Source: Streptomyces gossypii | GTDB taxonomy: Bacteria; Actinomycetota; Actinomycetes; Streptomycetales; Streptomycetaceae | DNA length: 64,000 nucleotides | NCBI RefSeq assembly: GCF_025165795.1 | Contig: NZ_JAJAGO010000005.1 | Coordinates: forward strand, 403,532-467,531 | Direction of reading: 5' to 3' | Translations under genes and position numbers: made by a program | Part shown: positions 7,903 through 15,454 of the stretch, in pieces | Position numbering within the stretch: position 1 is the stretch's first letter | Layout: each line of letters opens with the position of its first letter | The notes under the pieces: model-generated | Database searches by the model: none | What the model saw: only the letters and a program-made list of their open reading frames with translations | What the model was told of the DNA's origin: nothing

Positions 7903-8988
7903 ATGCCAGCACACCACGCCCGCCAGGAAGACCGACCCACGCCGACCGATCTGGCCCGGGACCAGCAGGGGATCATCCTCCGCACCGAACTCCTCGCGGC
8001 CGGGGTCCCGGACAGAACGGTCAGCAACCGCTGCCGCTCCGGCCGCTGGCAGACCCCGCTCCCCGGAGTCGTCGCCCTGCACTCCGGGGCTCTGAGCTGG
8101 GATCAGCGATACCGTGCGGCGCTGCTCTACGCGGGCCCCCGCCGCACCGCGCACGGCACCGGCAGCCGTACGGGCCCGCCTGCCCGGAGCGCGTCGCCCA
8201 CCGGACCGGGCAGGCGGCGAGCCCCCGGTGCGCGGGACGGCCCACTCCTCACGGCCCCGCTCCTCACCGGCCCGGCCGCCCTCGCCCTCTACCGGCTGAA
8301 GGCCGCGCCCGCGCCGGAAGACGTACGGGAGATCGACGTCCTCACTCCGACGTCCTCGCACCTCGCCTCCCGGCAGTGGGTGCGCGTGCACCGCACGCGC
8401 CGAATGCCGCGCCCGGTCCTCATGCAGGGCCGACTCCCGGTCGCCCCACTGCTGCGCGCCGCCGTGGACACGGCCCGCCTCACCGGCCCCGGCGACCGCA
8501 CCCGCACCCTCCTGCACGAGATCGTCCAGGCAAGGGGCATCGCCCCCGCCGCGCTCGCCGCAGAACTGCGCGCTGCCCGCCTGCCCCGGCGCCCGGACCT
8601 CGCCGCTGTACTGGAGGAGTTGAGCGCGGGCACCCGCTCACCCGCCGAAGCGCTCGCCCGTACGACCATCCGCCGCACCGACCTGCCCCAACCCCTCTGG
8701 AACCCCACCCTCCACCTTGACGGCGACCTCCTCGCCGTCCCCGACGCCTACTGGCCCGAGCACGGTGTGCTGCTGGAGGTGGATTCGCGGGCGCACCACT
8801 GGGCGGTGGCGGACTGGGAACGCACCATGGCCCGCCACAACCGCCTGGCGGCGCTGGGCTTCCGTGTCCTCCACGTCTCCCCGTCCCAACTGCGCCGCAC
8901 ACCCGACGAGGTCCTCACCGCCCTCCGCACCGCCCTCACCACGGGCCCGCACGGCCCTCTGCACCGCATCAGCGTGGTGCCCGCCTGA
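7903..8988 (+). CDS. AbiEi-like N-terminus with DUF559/Vsr-type nuclease end
   Basis: A 361-residue protein. Residues ~15-60 (DQQGIILRTELLAAGVPDRTVSNR...W) resemble the winged-helix domain of AbiEi-type abortive-infection antitoxins. The C-terminal ~110 residues carry a Vsr/DUF559 nuclease-like pattern: LLEVDSRAHHWAVADWERTMARHNRLAALGF, quoted only in part as VDSRAHHW, then RVLHVSPSQL. Such proteins are common in Streptomyces. The start at 7903 follows GGGGGAGAG at ideal spacing; the open frame begins earlier at 7852 but without a ribosome site. It lies 90 bp after the helicase gene and ends in a long hairpin shared with the convergent AIPR gene. Role in defence is inferred from domains and neighbours. 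Confidence 0.7.
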   Translation: MPAHHARQEDRPTPTDLARDQQGIILRTELLAAGVPDRTVSNRCRSGRWQTPLPGVVALHSGALSWDQRYRAALLYAGPRRTAHGTGSRTGPPARSASPTGPGRRRAPGARDGPLLTAPLLTGPAALALYRLKAAPAPEDVREIDVLTPTSSHLASRQWVRVHRTRRMPRPVLMQGRLPVAPLLRAAVDTARLTGPGDRTRTLLHEIVQARGIAPAALAAELRAARLPRRPDLAAVLEELSAGTRSPAEALARTTIRRTDLPQPLWNPTLHLDGDLLAVPDAYWPEHGVLLEVDSRAHHWAVADWERTMARHNRLAALGFRVLHVSPSQLRRTPDEVLTALRTALTTGPHGPLHRISVVPA

Positions 8989-9045
8989 GTCCGTGGCGTA
9001 ATACGGCCACCTGCTGGCCGTAATCCGCCACGGACTCAGGCGGGC
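8979..9045. terminator. Long bidirectional hairpin between convergent genes
   Basis: Outer arms of 20 bp (8979-8998 and 9026-9045) match perfectly. Inner arms TACGGCCA (9002-9009) and TGGCCGTA (9015-9022) enclose the loop CCTGC. The left arm includes the last codons of the upstream gene. No U-tract is present. It is placed to stop both the 7903-8988 gene and the leftward AIPR gene. Confidence 0.8.
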
Positions 9046-9047
9046 AC

Positions 9048-11180
9048 TCACTCCTCCGGCTCCTCCAGCTCCTGGCGCAGCTTCCAGGCGAGCTCGGCCA
9101 AGGTCTGGCCCTCGGACGTCATCCAGCGCGCGGTGCCCTGATTGGCCACCGGACGGTTCTCCCACTCGGCGAGTTCCCACATCAGCTTGATGAGCCCGGA
9201 GGGTGAATACTCCAGGCCGTCGGCCTCCCAGAGGAGGGGCCTGGCACGGTTGTTGACCCAGGTGGCCCTGCCGCGTCGTGGGTCCTCGGCGAGCCAGCTC
9301 TCAAGAGCCTCGCGCTCCGGGGCCTGCGGTGTGTAGAGCGACAACGGGGTGCCCTCGCTGAGGGCACTGTGGTTGATGATGGTGTGAACGGCGTTCTCGC
9401 TGCGTCGCTTGGTGCGCTTGGCCCGGACGTGACGGTACTTGGCCGGAAGGTTCGTCGGTGCCCCGCTACGCCTGGCGCGTTCGAGGACCAGGTCGGCTAC
9501 ATCCTTGCAGCGGGCCGGGTCCGCACACAGGGGGCGGATCTGGGCCCTGGGGTAGAGCTCATCGATGGCGAGAACCAGTTCGGGCAGCAGCTTTTTCAGC
9601 AAGCCGGGGAGCTCGGGAGCCACCGTCTTTCCCCAATCCAGCTCCGCATCGTCGAGGCCGGGGGAGGCGAGGAGCTGGATTGCCAGGTGGGAGAGCAGCA
9701 GGTGGCCGTGTTCGACCGTCGCGGCGGCTCGGCCTTCTACCGACGGGCGCATTCCGTGCAGGATCTTCCGTACCTCGCGGAGGGTCAGTACGGAATTCCA
9801 CACCTGGAACGCGTTCGGCTGGGGCCGGAAGAGCGTGTCGTACGTTCCCTGCGGTCCCCGCTCCCAGAGAGAGTCCAGCGAACCGGCGGTCCGTGCGGCG
9901 TGCTTGGGGTGCGGATGAGCGCACGCGAGCGCTATTGCCGCCTCGACAACCGCGCATCCGGTGTCGGGGGAGGGATCCGGCTCCCCACGCCGGATGGTGT
10001 AACTCTTGTCCAGTCCCGCCTTGAGATCGGCACGGAGCTCGTTCTGGACTGGGTCCAGGGAGATGAAGTCGCGAGCTTCCACCTGATTTTGCAATTTGCT
10101 GGCCTTGGTGGTCCGCCCCGCGAAATCCCCGGTGCCACCGGTGGCGATGACCCTCACGCTGACCTGGGCCGTAGCGGCGTCATCGTCCTTGGCCACGGCT
10201 TCCGCGATCGCCTTGACCGTCTGTGCTCCGTTCACCACGCTGGCGCCGTTGACTTTCAGCGTCACGGGTTTGCTGTGCGGGGCCCTCTGCGATCCGTACC
10301 GCGGCTCTATCGTGTCGCAGAGCACCGTGATGCCGTTGTTGAAGTACCAAAAATTGGACGGCTCCTGCGAGAGTGTGCCCTGCATGTCGCTGTTGGTGCG
10401 CGTGAGGCCGAGCGGGCCCCGGATGTTCCGGTGGAAGAGCGGAGAGTCGTGCGTGTCGAGCCACGAGGCGACCTCCTGGGCCGACGCGACGCCTTGGAAC
10501 GCCGGGTAGGGCATGTCGACGCTGAACCAGGGGGACAGGGCGATGGAAAGGTTCACGGGCTTCGGTGTGAAGTCCGCACGCACCTGCTCCCAGAACTCGG
10601 GGGTATGGACGACGCGATGGTCGAGGAACCGGCCGAAGGCGTTGAACTCGGCCTCGCCGTTGGCCAGGACCTTTTCCACCTCGGGGGAGGGCGGCTCGGT
10701 GCCCATGAGCGCGGTCACCAGCGTGACCTTGGCTGCGTGCTCGGAGATGAGCGTCTTGGCCTGCTCCGCGAGCATGCAGCCCTTGGTGTTGAACTGGTCG
10801 TACTCCTCCACGTCGATCAAGCGGAGGCCGGCCAGCATCTTGTGAGCGGCGTCGGTCTTGGCCGTGGCGTTGCCCGTCCTGCTCCACTTGGTCTGGACGA
10901 GGTAGACGTGCGGAGGCGAGTGGGTCAGGGCGATGGCGTCGATTCCCTGGTCATCGCGACCATCGATCACGGCAGCGGTGGCGCTCTCGGAGTCGCAGCC
11001 GGTGAGGATGCGTACCGTCAGGGCGGTCAGCGCACGGGAGAGCAGGGCCTGTTGACGGGAATCGGGTGAGTGACTCTCGAAGTCGGCCATGTCGATGAGG
11101 CCATCGCCGTACGTCTCCAACAGGATGCGCTGCACCTGTCGTACCTGCTCGGGAACTTGGACTCTGCCGCCCTTGGACAT
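9048..11180 (-). CDS. AIPR-family abortive infection protein
   Basis: A 710-residue protein of the AIPR family, found in phage-resistance loci. The family hallmark FWYFNNGITVLCD is at residues ~290-302, followed by VVNGAQTVKAI. N-terminal to it, DGRDDQGIDAIAL and then YLVQTKW (residues ~72-103) form a D-x(n)-QxK pattern like PD-(D/E)xK nucleases. A nuclease activity triggered by infection is therefore plausible but unproven here. The start at 11180 (MSKGGRVQV) has GGAG six bases upstream; the frame stays open to 11231 without a better site. It is a single gene, convergent with the AbiEi/DUF559 gene and separated from it by a long hairpin. It sits inside the defence-rich stretch. Confidence 0.85.
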   Translation of the reverse strand: MSKGGRVQVPEQVRQVQRILLETYGDGLIDMADFESHSPDSRQQALLSRALTALTVRILTGCDSESATAAVIDGRDDQGIDAIALTHSPPHVYLVQTKWSRTGNATAKTDAAHKMLAGLRLIDVEEYDQFNTKGCMLAEQAKTLISEHAAKVTLVTALMGTEPPSPEVEKVLANGEAEFNAFGRFLDHRVVHTPEFWEQVRADFTPKPVNLSIALSPWFSVDMPYPAFQGVASAQEVASWLDTHDSPLFHRNIRGPLGLTRTNSDMQGTLSQEPSNFWYFNNGITVLCDTIEPRYGSQRAPHSKPVTLKVNGASVVNGAQTVKAIAEAVAKDDDAATAQVSVRVIATGGTGDFAGRTTKASKLQNQVEARDFISLDPVQNELRADLKAGLDKSYTIRRGEPDPSPDTGCAVVEAAIALACAHPHPKHAARTAGSLDSLWERGPQGTYDTLFRPQPNAFQVWNSVLTLREVRKILHGMRPSVEGRAAATVEHGHLLLSHLAIQLLASPGLDDAELDWGKTVAPELPGLLKKLLPELVLAIDELYPRAQIRPLCADPARCKDVADLVLERARRSGAPTNLPAKYRHVRAKRTKRRSENAVHTIINHSALSEGTPLSLYTPQAPEREALESWLAEDPRRGRATWVNNRARPLLWEADGLEYSPSGLIKLMWELAEWENRPVANQGTARWMTSEGQTLAELAWKLRQELEEPEE

Positions 11181-11344
11181 GGCTGCTCCGCTGATGAAGA
11201 TGGCAGTCCACCACGGCATGCGGGAGCGCATGCGCGTGCACCGGGAGAGCGATCATACGTAATCACACCGTAGCTGCGGGTGGTGAGGGGATGGCAGCGG
11301 CTCCGGTCCGCGGCGGGGCCGGGGACGGAGCTGCCGTCGTCCTG

Positions 11345-11932
11345 TCAGAGCTTGCCTTCGACCAGTACGGTGCGGTGGCCACCGAGACGGCGTGAGAAGT
11401 CCCCGACGAACTCGGGGCGCAGCGTGGGCCAGTTCCAGAACGTGAAGCCGAGATGACCGAACGCGAAGCAGTCGTCGGCCCAGAGCCACGTGTGCACGGG
11501 AGCGGTCCGGCCGCAGGACGGGCACGCGACGGGCTCATCGTGACCCTCGGCCCAGGAATTCACCGCGCCCCCGAACAGGGCCCACGTCTCCTCGATGAGC
11601 GACCAGTGCTCGTCGACGAGGGGTGTCTCCGCCGCGCAGTGCGGGCAGGTGACGGCCGAGGGTTCGCCCTGCCCAGCGTCGAAGACCGTACGCCCTACGG
11701 TGACGCGCAAGCCGTTGCTCCACACATCGGCCAGCCCGGGATCCTCGTCCTCGACGGCTTCGCCGTAACGCGTCCCTGGCGCGTGCCCGGCGTCAGCGCC
11801 GAGGACGCAGTCGGTACGTTCCGCTGAGACGAAGCCGTCCGCGATCAGCCAATCGAGTATGTTCGCCGCGAGCCCCCGCGCCTCCCCTGGCGTGGCCTCG
11901 ATGTCGACGATCGTCTGGAACCAGTCGCCCAT
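11345..11932 (-). CDS. Conserved hypothetical with two CxxC pairs
   Basis: A 195-residue protein not assigned to a named family. CPHC and CPSC (near residues 101 and 143) could bind zinc as a ribbon. The sequence is acidic and Trp-rich (WLWADDCFAFGHLGFTFWNW), which is typical of soluble Streptomyces hypotheticals. The start at 11932 (MGDWFQTIVDIEATPGEA) has AAGGGGAG upstream, much better than the far end of the open frame at 12004. It sits between the AIPR gene and a divergent membrane-protein gene. No function can be assigned. Confidence 0.7.
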   Translation of the reverse strand: MGDWFQTIVDIEATPGEARGLAANILDWLIADGFVSAERTDCVLGADAGHAPGTRYGEAVEDEDPGLADVWSNGLRVTVGRTVFDAGQGEPSAVTCPHCAAETPLVDEHWSLIEETWALFGGAVNSWAEGHDEPVACPSCGRTAPVHTWLWADDCFAFGHLGFTFWNWPTLRPEFVGDFSRRLGGHRTVLVEGKL

Positions 11933-12127
11933 GATCTCCCCTTCAGTCTCGTGCCTGCGTACCGTACGTTCCGCCATGGACAATCGCGAAGCGACTTCGG
12001 ACATACTCGTCCAGCGTTCCCACGGTGACCGTCTGCCGTGGACTGCCGGGAAGAAGACGGGGTGGGCGGACGGGGGCGATCGGCAGGGAACGCTCGCCTG
12101 GCTGGGAAACGGGACGGGAGTGTGCGC

Positions 12128-13684
12128 GTGGCGCGGAAGCGGTTCGACCGGAGGGTGCTGGCGCTGGTCGAGGTGCGGGGCGGTGACCGGGAGTGGGCGG
12201 AGGCGAAGGCGGCATTCGAGGCGCGGGGCTGGCCTGTCACGGAGGAGTTCGGACGGGGAGAGGGCGCGTCGGCGGGGGTGCTGAGGCCGAGGCCGGGGTG
12301 TCTGCTCCTACGCGTCGAGGTGCGCCTGTTCGGCGCGGTGCACCGGGCCGAACGGGGCGCGGCGTGGCGGGTGCAGCGGCTGGCGCGGCGAGTCGGCGTG
12401 GAGATGTACGTGCGGCGCGCGCAGTTGCTGCACCGCGACCGTGAGCTGCTGCCCGGCTGGTACGCCCACTCCACGGACCACCGGCCGCCCGTTCTGCGAC
12501 GACCGGCTGCCAGCGGTGCCGGGGCGTGGGCCTACCGGTGGGCACGGGCCGTGGCTCGGAGCGTCGAGGGAATGGGCCGCCACGACGTCGGGGTGGTGCT
12601 CACCGGCACTCCGTCCGAGGCGCGGCGTCTCGCCCGCATGCCGGGCGAGGAGAGCGGGCCCGGCCTGGACGGCTGGGACGTGCGCCCGGCGGACGGACGC
12701 GCGCGGAGCCGAACGGAGCAGCGCAGGGAGGACGATCTCAACGGGCGGATCGTCGGCCTGAGCGTCTTACTGACCGCGATGCTGGCGGCGGCGGTGCTGG
12801 CGAGGGGTGGAGCGGGCTTCGGCCGGTATGTGATGGCCACGCTTGCGGCGGCGGCCTTCTGCGCCGTGTTGCGGGTCGGCTCGCGGCTGTATCAGAACGG
12901 GGGCGCGCGGTCGGGGGCCGTCGCCGCCGGGATCGCTGCCGTGTTCCTGCTCAGCATCTGGGTAGGTGTGCCGTTCGGTGTACGGGAGGGCATGACGCGG
13001 TCGCAGACCTTTGTTCTGCTCTTCTGCGTACTGGTCCTGGCCGGTCTGTGGCTCCTGGTCCGGCAGTGGACCGTGGGGGAGTGGCTCGCCTGGGGAGGCC
13101 CTGTCGTGGCCGCCTTCGTGGGCTCGTCGCTGCTGGCCGCCGGATCGGTGATGCACACGCTGTACGCGGACGGCCTGTCCCTCACGCCAGGGGATTTGGG
13201 GGTCCCCGGAGTGTGGCAGGCCATCGCCGTCCTGAGGCTGCTGTTGGAACTGGCGCCCATCCTGCTGGTGCCAGCCTGCTATGGCTTCGCGAAGCACTTC
13301 CACTACGTGCGCAGCGAGCGCTGGGGGATCGTGGTCACCGGCCTCCTCCTGGTGCTCCTCACCACGGTGTCTGTGCAGTCGGTGCTCGACTCCGCCGCCC
13401 GGGCGTCTGACCGGACGATTCGCGCGGCGGAGCAGCGGAAGCAGCCACCGCCGTACTTCGGGGTCGCGCCCGAGTGGATGTGTGTGGAGCCTGTGGTGCC
13501 GGGGCGGGAACTCGCGGGTGAGGGCGGACGGTTGGTGCCGCAGCGGCCCTATGTGACCTTCGGTATCGCGGACGGCGACGTGGTGCTGTGGGACACCGAC
13601 AGCGACGGCCCGATGAAGCTGCCAGCTGAGCATGTGCGGTTGGTGCCGACGGACTCCCCGCAGTCGCCCTGTGGTGGGGCGTGA
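12128..13684 (+). CDS. Multi-pass membrane protein of unknown function
   Basis: A ~518-residue protein. The first ~200 residues are soluble and Arg-rich. About eight hydrophobic segments follow between residues ~210 and 440 (for example GLSVLLTAMLAAAVL and WGIVVTGLLLVLLTT). A C-terminal soluble part (~450-518) includes PEWMCVEPVV. The exact start is uncertain: GTG codons at 12122 and 12128 are both possible, and GGGAG at ~12115 fits 12128 best. I do not recognise the family. It ends 8 bp before the convergent HATPase gene. Confidence 0.65.
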   Translation: MARKRFDRRVLALVEVRGGDREWAEAKAAFEARGWPVTEEFGRGEGASAGVLRPRPGCLLLRVEVRLFGAVHRAERGAAWRVQRLARRVGVEMYVRRAQLLHRDRELLPGWYAHSTDHRPPVLRRPAASGAGAWAYRWARAVARSVEGMGRHDVGVVLTGTPSEARRLARMPGEESGPGLDGWDVRPADGRARSRTEQRREDDLNGRIVGLSVLLTAMLAAAVLARGGAGFGRYVMATLAAAAFCAVLRVGSRLYQNGGARSGAVAAGIAAVFLLSIWVGVPFGVREGMTRSQTFVLLFCVLVLAGLWLLVRQWTVGEWLAWGGPVVAAFVGSSLLAAGSVMHTLYADGLSLTPGDLGVPGVWQAIAVLRLLLELAPILLVPACYGFAKHFHYVRSERWGIVVTGLLLVLLTTVSVQSVLDSAARASDRTIRAAEQRKQPPPYFGVAPEWMCVEPVVPGRELAGEGGRLVPQRPYVTFGIADGDVVLWDTDSDGPMKLPAEHVRLVPTDSPQSPCGGA

Positions 13685-13691
13685 TGCGGCG

Positions 13692-14150
13692 TCATGGTTG
13701 ACGCTGGCCGTCGCCCAGCTGTGTGAGCTTGAGCTCCGCCCAGACGGTCTTCCCGATGCCGTGCGGGCGCGGGGTGACGCCCCAGCCGTCGGCGAGCGCC
13801 GTGACGAGGAGGAGGCCGCGCCCGGATTCCGCGTCCGGGTCGGGAGTGAGGTCCAGGGCGGCGGTGCGGGGGCGGGGGAGTGCAGTGCAGGCGTCGGAGA
13901 CCTCCAGGCGGAGGAGGGTGGGGGCGTCGGTGAGAGTGAAGCGCACCTCGACCTGACGTCCCGGCGGATTCCCCGCGTGCTGCACGGCGTTGGTGACCAG
14001 CTCGGAGAGGACCAGCTCGGCCGTGGCCACGTCGTCCGGGCTCAGCCCCCAGGCGCGCAGCTGCGCCCGCAGGTTGGCGCGCGAGCGGCTCACGGTGTGG
14101 GGCGTGCGGGGGTACCGGTGCCTGGCTGTGGTCACGGCGGCGTCGTACAT
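13692..14150 (-). CDS. RsbW-like ATP-binding regulator (HATPase_c_2)
   Basis: A 152-residue stand-alone GHKL ATPase domain of the anti-sigma-factor/SpoIIAB type, abundant in Streptomyces. The N-box is ELVLSELVTNAVQHA (residues ~47-61) and the G1-like box DPDAESGRGLLLV (~103-115). Proteins of this kind bind ATP and regulate a partner protein. AGGAG precedes the ATG at 14150; the open frame extends to 14186 without a better site. It is divergent from an XRE/DUF5753 gene followed by a DUF397 gene, the three-part arrangement known from WhiJ/AbaA-type developmental loci. Confidence 0.85.
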   Translation of the reverse strand: MYDAAVTTARHRYPRTPHTVSRSRANLRAQLRAWGLSPDDVATAELVLSELVTNAVQHAGNPPGRQVEVRFTLTDAPTLLRLEVSDACTALPRPRTAALDLTPDPDAESGRGLLLVTALADGWGVTPRPHGIGKTVWAELKLTQLGDGQRQP

Positions 14151-14334
14151 CGGGTCTCCTCGCGTGAGGGCGCAGCGGTCTGTCACCAGGCGAAGTCAGG
14201 TGAGCTCGCTTAGTGATGAATGTCAGAGTGCCCTGGATCGAGTTCGAACAGCAATCGTGCATTTGGAACTAGTTCCAAGATCTTCGCGAAGAGATGTACG
14301 CTGCTGCCGTATCGACTCGTGAGCAGGGGGTTAC

Positions 14335-15192
14335 ATGCCGGAACCACGTCCGACCGTGCGGAGGCGACGTCTCGCAGCTACGTTGGTCAAGCTCAGAGAA
14401 GCTGCGGAGAAGACTCCGGCGCAGGCTGCGGACAGACTCGGGTGCCATCGCACGAAGGTCAGCCGAATCGAAACGGCCAGGCTGGGCATCTCGCTCGGTG
14501 AGCTTCGTGACCTGTTGACGTTCTACGGAGTCGAAGACCAGGACCTCGTAGACGAGTTGGTGTCACTTGCCCGGCGCGGCAAGGAACCGAATTGGGTCCA
14601 GCGCGCGAGCCTGGCCAGGCCCTCCTACCCCGACTTCATCAACTACGAGGAGAGCGCCGACTACATCCGCTCTTTCCAAGCTCAGTTGATCGCCGGACTG
14701 TTGCAGACCCCTGACTACGCCCGTGCCATCGTGCGTGCGGCGCCGGGCGTGCTGGACGGGAACCAGGTCGATGATCTCGTGACGGCACGCATGGAGCGCC
14801 AAGAGGTGCTCAACCGCAACGACCCACCCCGGCTGTGCGTCATCCAAGGTGAATCCGCGCTCCGAGTGCCCATCGGCGGCGAGAAGACGATGGGTAACCA
14901 ACTCGATCACCTTGTGCAGATGGCGGCCCGGCCGCACGTTGAAGTGCAGGTACTGCCGGATCGTGCGGGCGCGCATGCCGGACTGATGGGCTCCTTCGTG
15001 CTCTTCAGTTTCCCTGCTGCGGCCTTCTCCGACGTCGTGTGCGTCGAACATCGCACCGGGACGCTCTACATGGAGACGCAGGAGGAGACAGAGCAGTACA
15101 CCTTGATCTTCGACTCACTGCGATCGAGCGCCTTGAGCCCGGCGGACAGCATCGACATGATCACTCAGGTGCGGCAGGAGCTGTACGCGTAA
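14335..15192 (+). CDS. XRE-family regulator with DUF5753 (WhiJ-like)
   Basis: A 285-residue regulator. Residues ~12-60 form an XRE helix-turn-helix (LVKLREAAEKTPAQAADRLG, then KVSRIE). The remainder is the DUF5753 domain (YEESADYIRSFQAQLIAGLLQTPDYARA is its typical opening, shown here only as AGLLQTPDYARA). WhiJ-type proteins repress development, and their partner is a small DUF397 protein, here the next gene 24 bp downstream. The region before the ATG (14187-14334) is AT-richer than its surroundings and must contain the promoter for this pair and for the divergent HATPase. Confidence 0.9.
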   Translation: MPEPRPTVRRRRLAATLVKLREAAEKTPAQAADRLGCHRTKVSRIETARLGISLGELRDLLTFYGVEDQDLVDELVSLARRGKEPNWVQRASLARPSYPDFINYEESADYIRSFQAQLIAGLLQTPDYARAIVRAAPGVLDGNQVDDLVTARMERQEVLNRNDPPRLCVIQGESALRVPIGGEKTMGNQLDHLVQMAARPHVEVQVLPDRAGAHAGLMGSFVLFSFPAAAFSDVVCVEHRTGTLYMETQEETEQYTLIFDSLRSSALSPADSIDMITQVRQELYA

Positions 15193-15216
15193 GAAGGCAT
15201 GGAAGGGTAGCGAGAG

Positions 15217-15411
15217 ATGCTTGCAGCGGTACGCGGCGACGTGGCATGGCGAAAGAGCAGCTACAGCGGCACGGGAGGCGACTGCCTTGAGATATCCGAC
15301 GTGGGTGGCGAGATAGCCGTGCGGGACTCGAAGCGGGTGGACGCGCCCGCGCTGGCGTTCCCAGCGGGGGCCTGGCGCGCGTTCGTCGCGGAGGCGAAGG
15401 TCGGGCGGTAG
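15217..15411 (+). CDS. DUF397 protein
   Basis: A 64-residue protein with the DUF397 core WRKSSYSGTGGDCLEI (residues ~11-26) and the terminal VRDSKR...ALAF...WRAFV pattern. DUF397 proteins pair with XRE/DUF5753 regulators such as the one immediately upstream and probably modulate their DNA binding. The ribosome site before ATG 15217 is weak, and translation may be coupled to the upstream gene. It is followed directly by a perfect GC hairpin. Confidence 0.9.
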   Translation: MLAAVRGDVAWRKSSYSGTGGDCLEISDVGGEIAVRDSKRVDAPALAFPAGAWRAFVAEAKVGR

Positions 15412-15412
15412 C

Positions 15413-15434
15413 GGGGCGGGCCGCGGCCCGCCCC
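15413..15434 (+). terminator. Perfect 22-bp GC palindrome
   Basis: GGGGCGGGCCG is followed at once by its reverse complement. It lies just after the DUF397 stop and before the convergent hsdR stop, so it probably terminates both. Confidence 0.65.
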
Positions 15435-15454
15435 ACTACCCCCCGGCGCACGCG

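Noticed and set aside
9458..10024. 188-codon frame antisense to the AIPR gene
   Set aside because: Arg/Gly/Pro shadow frame; no start signal.
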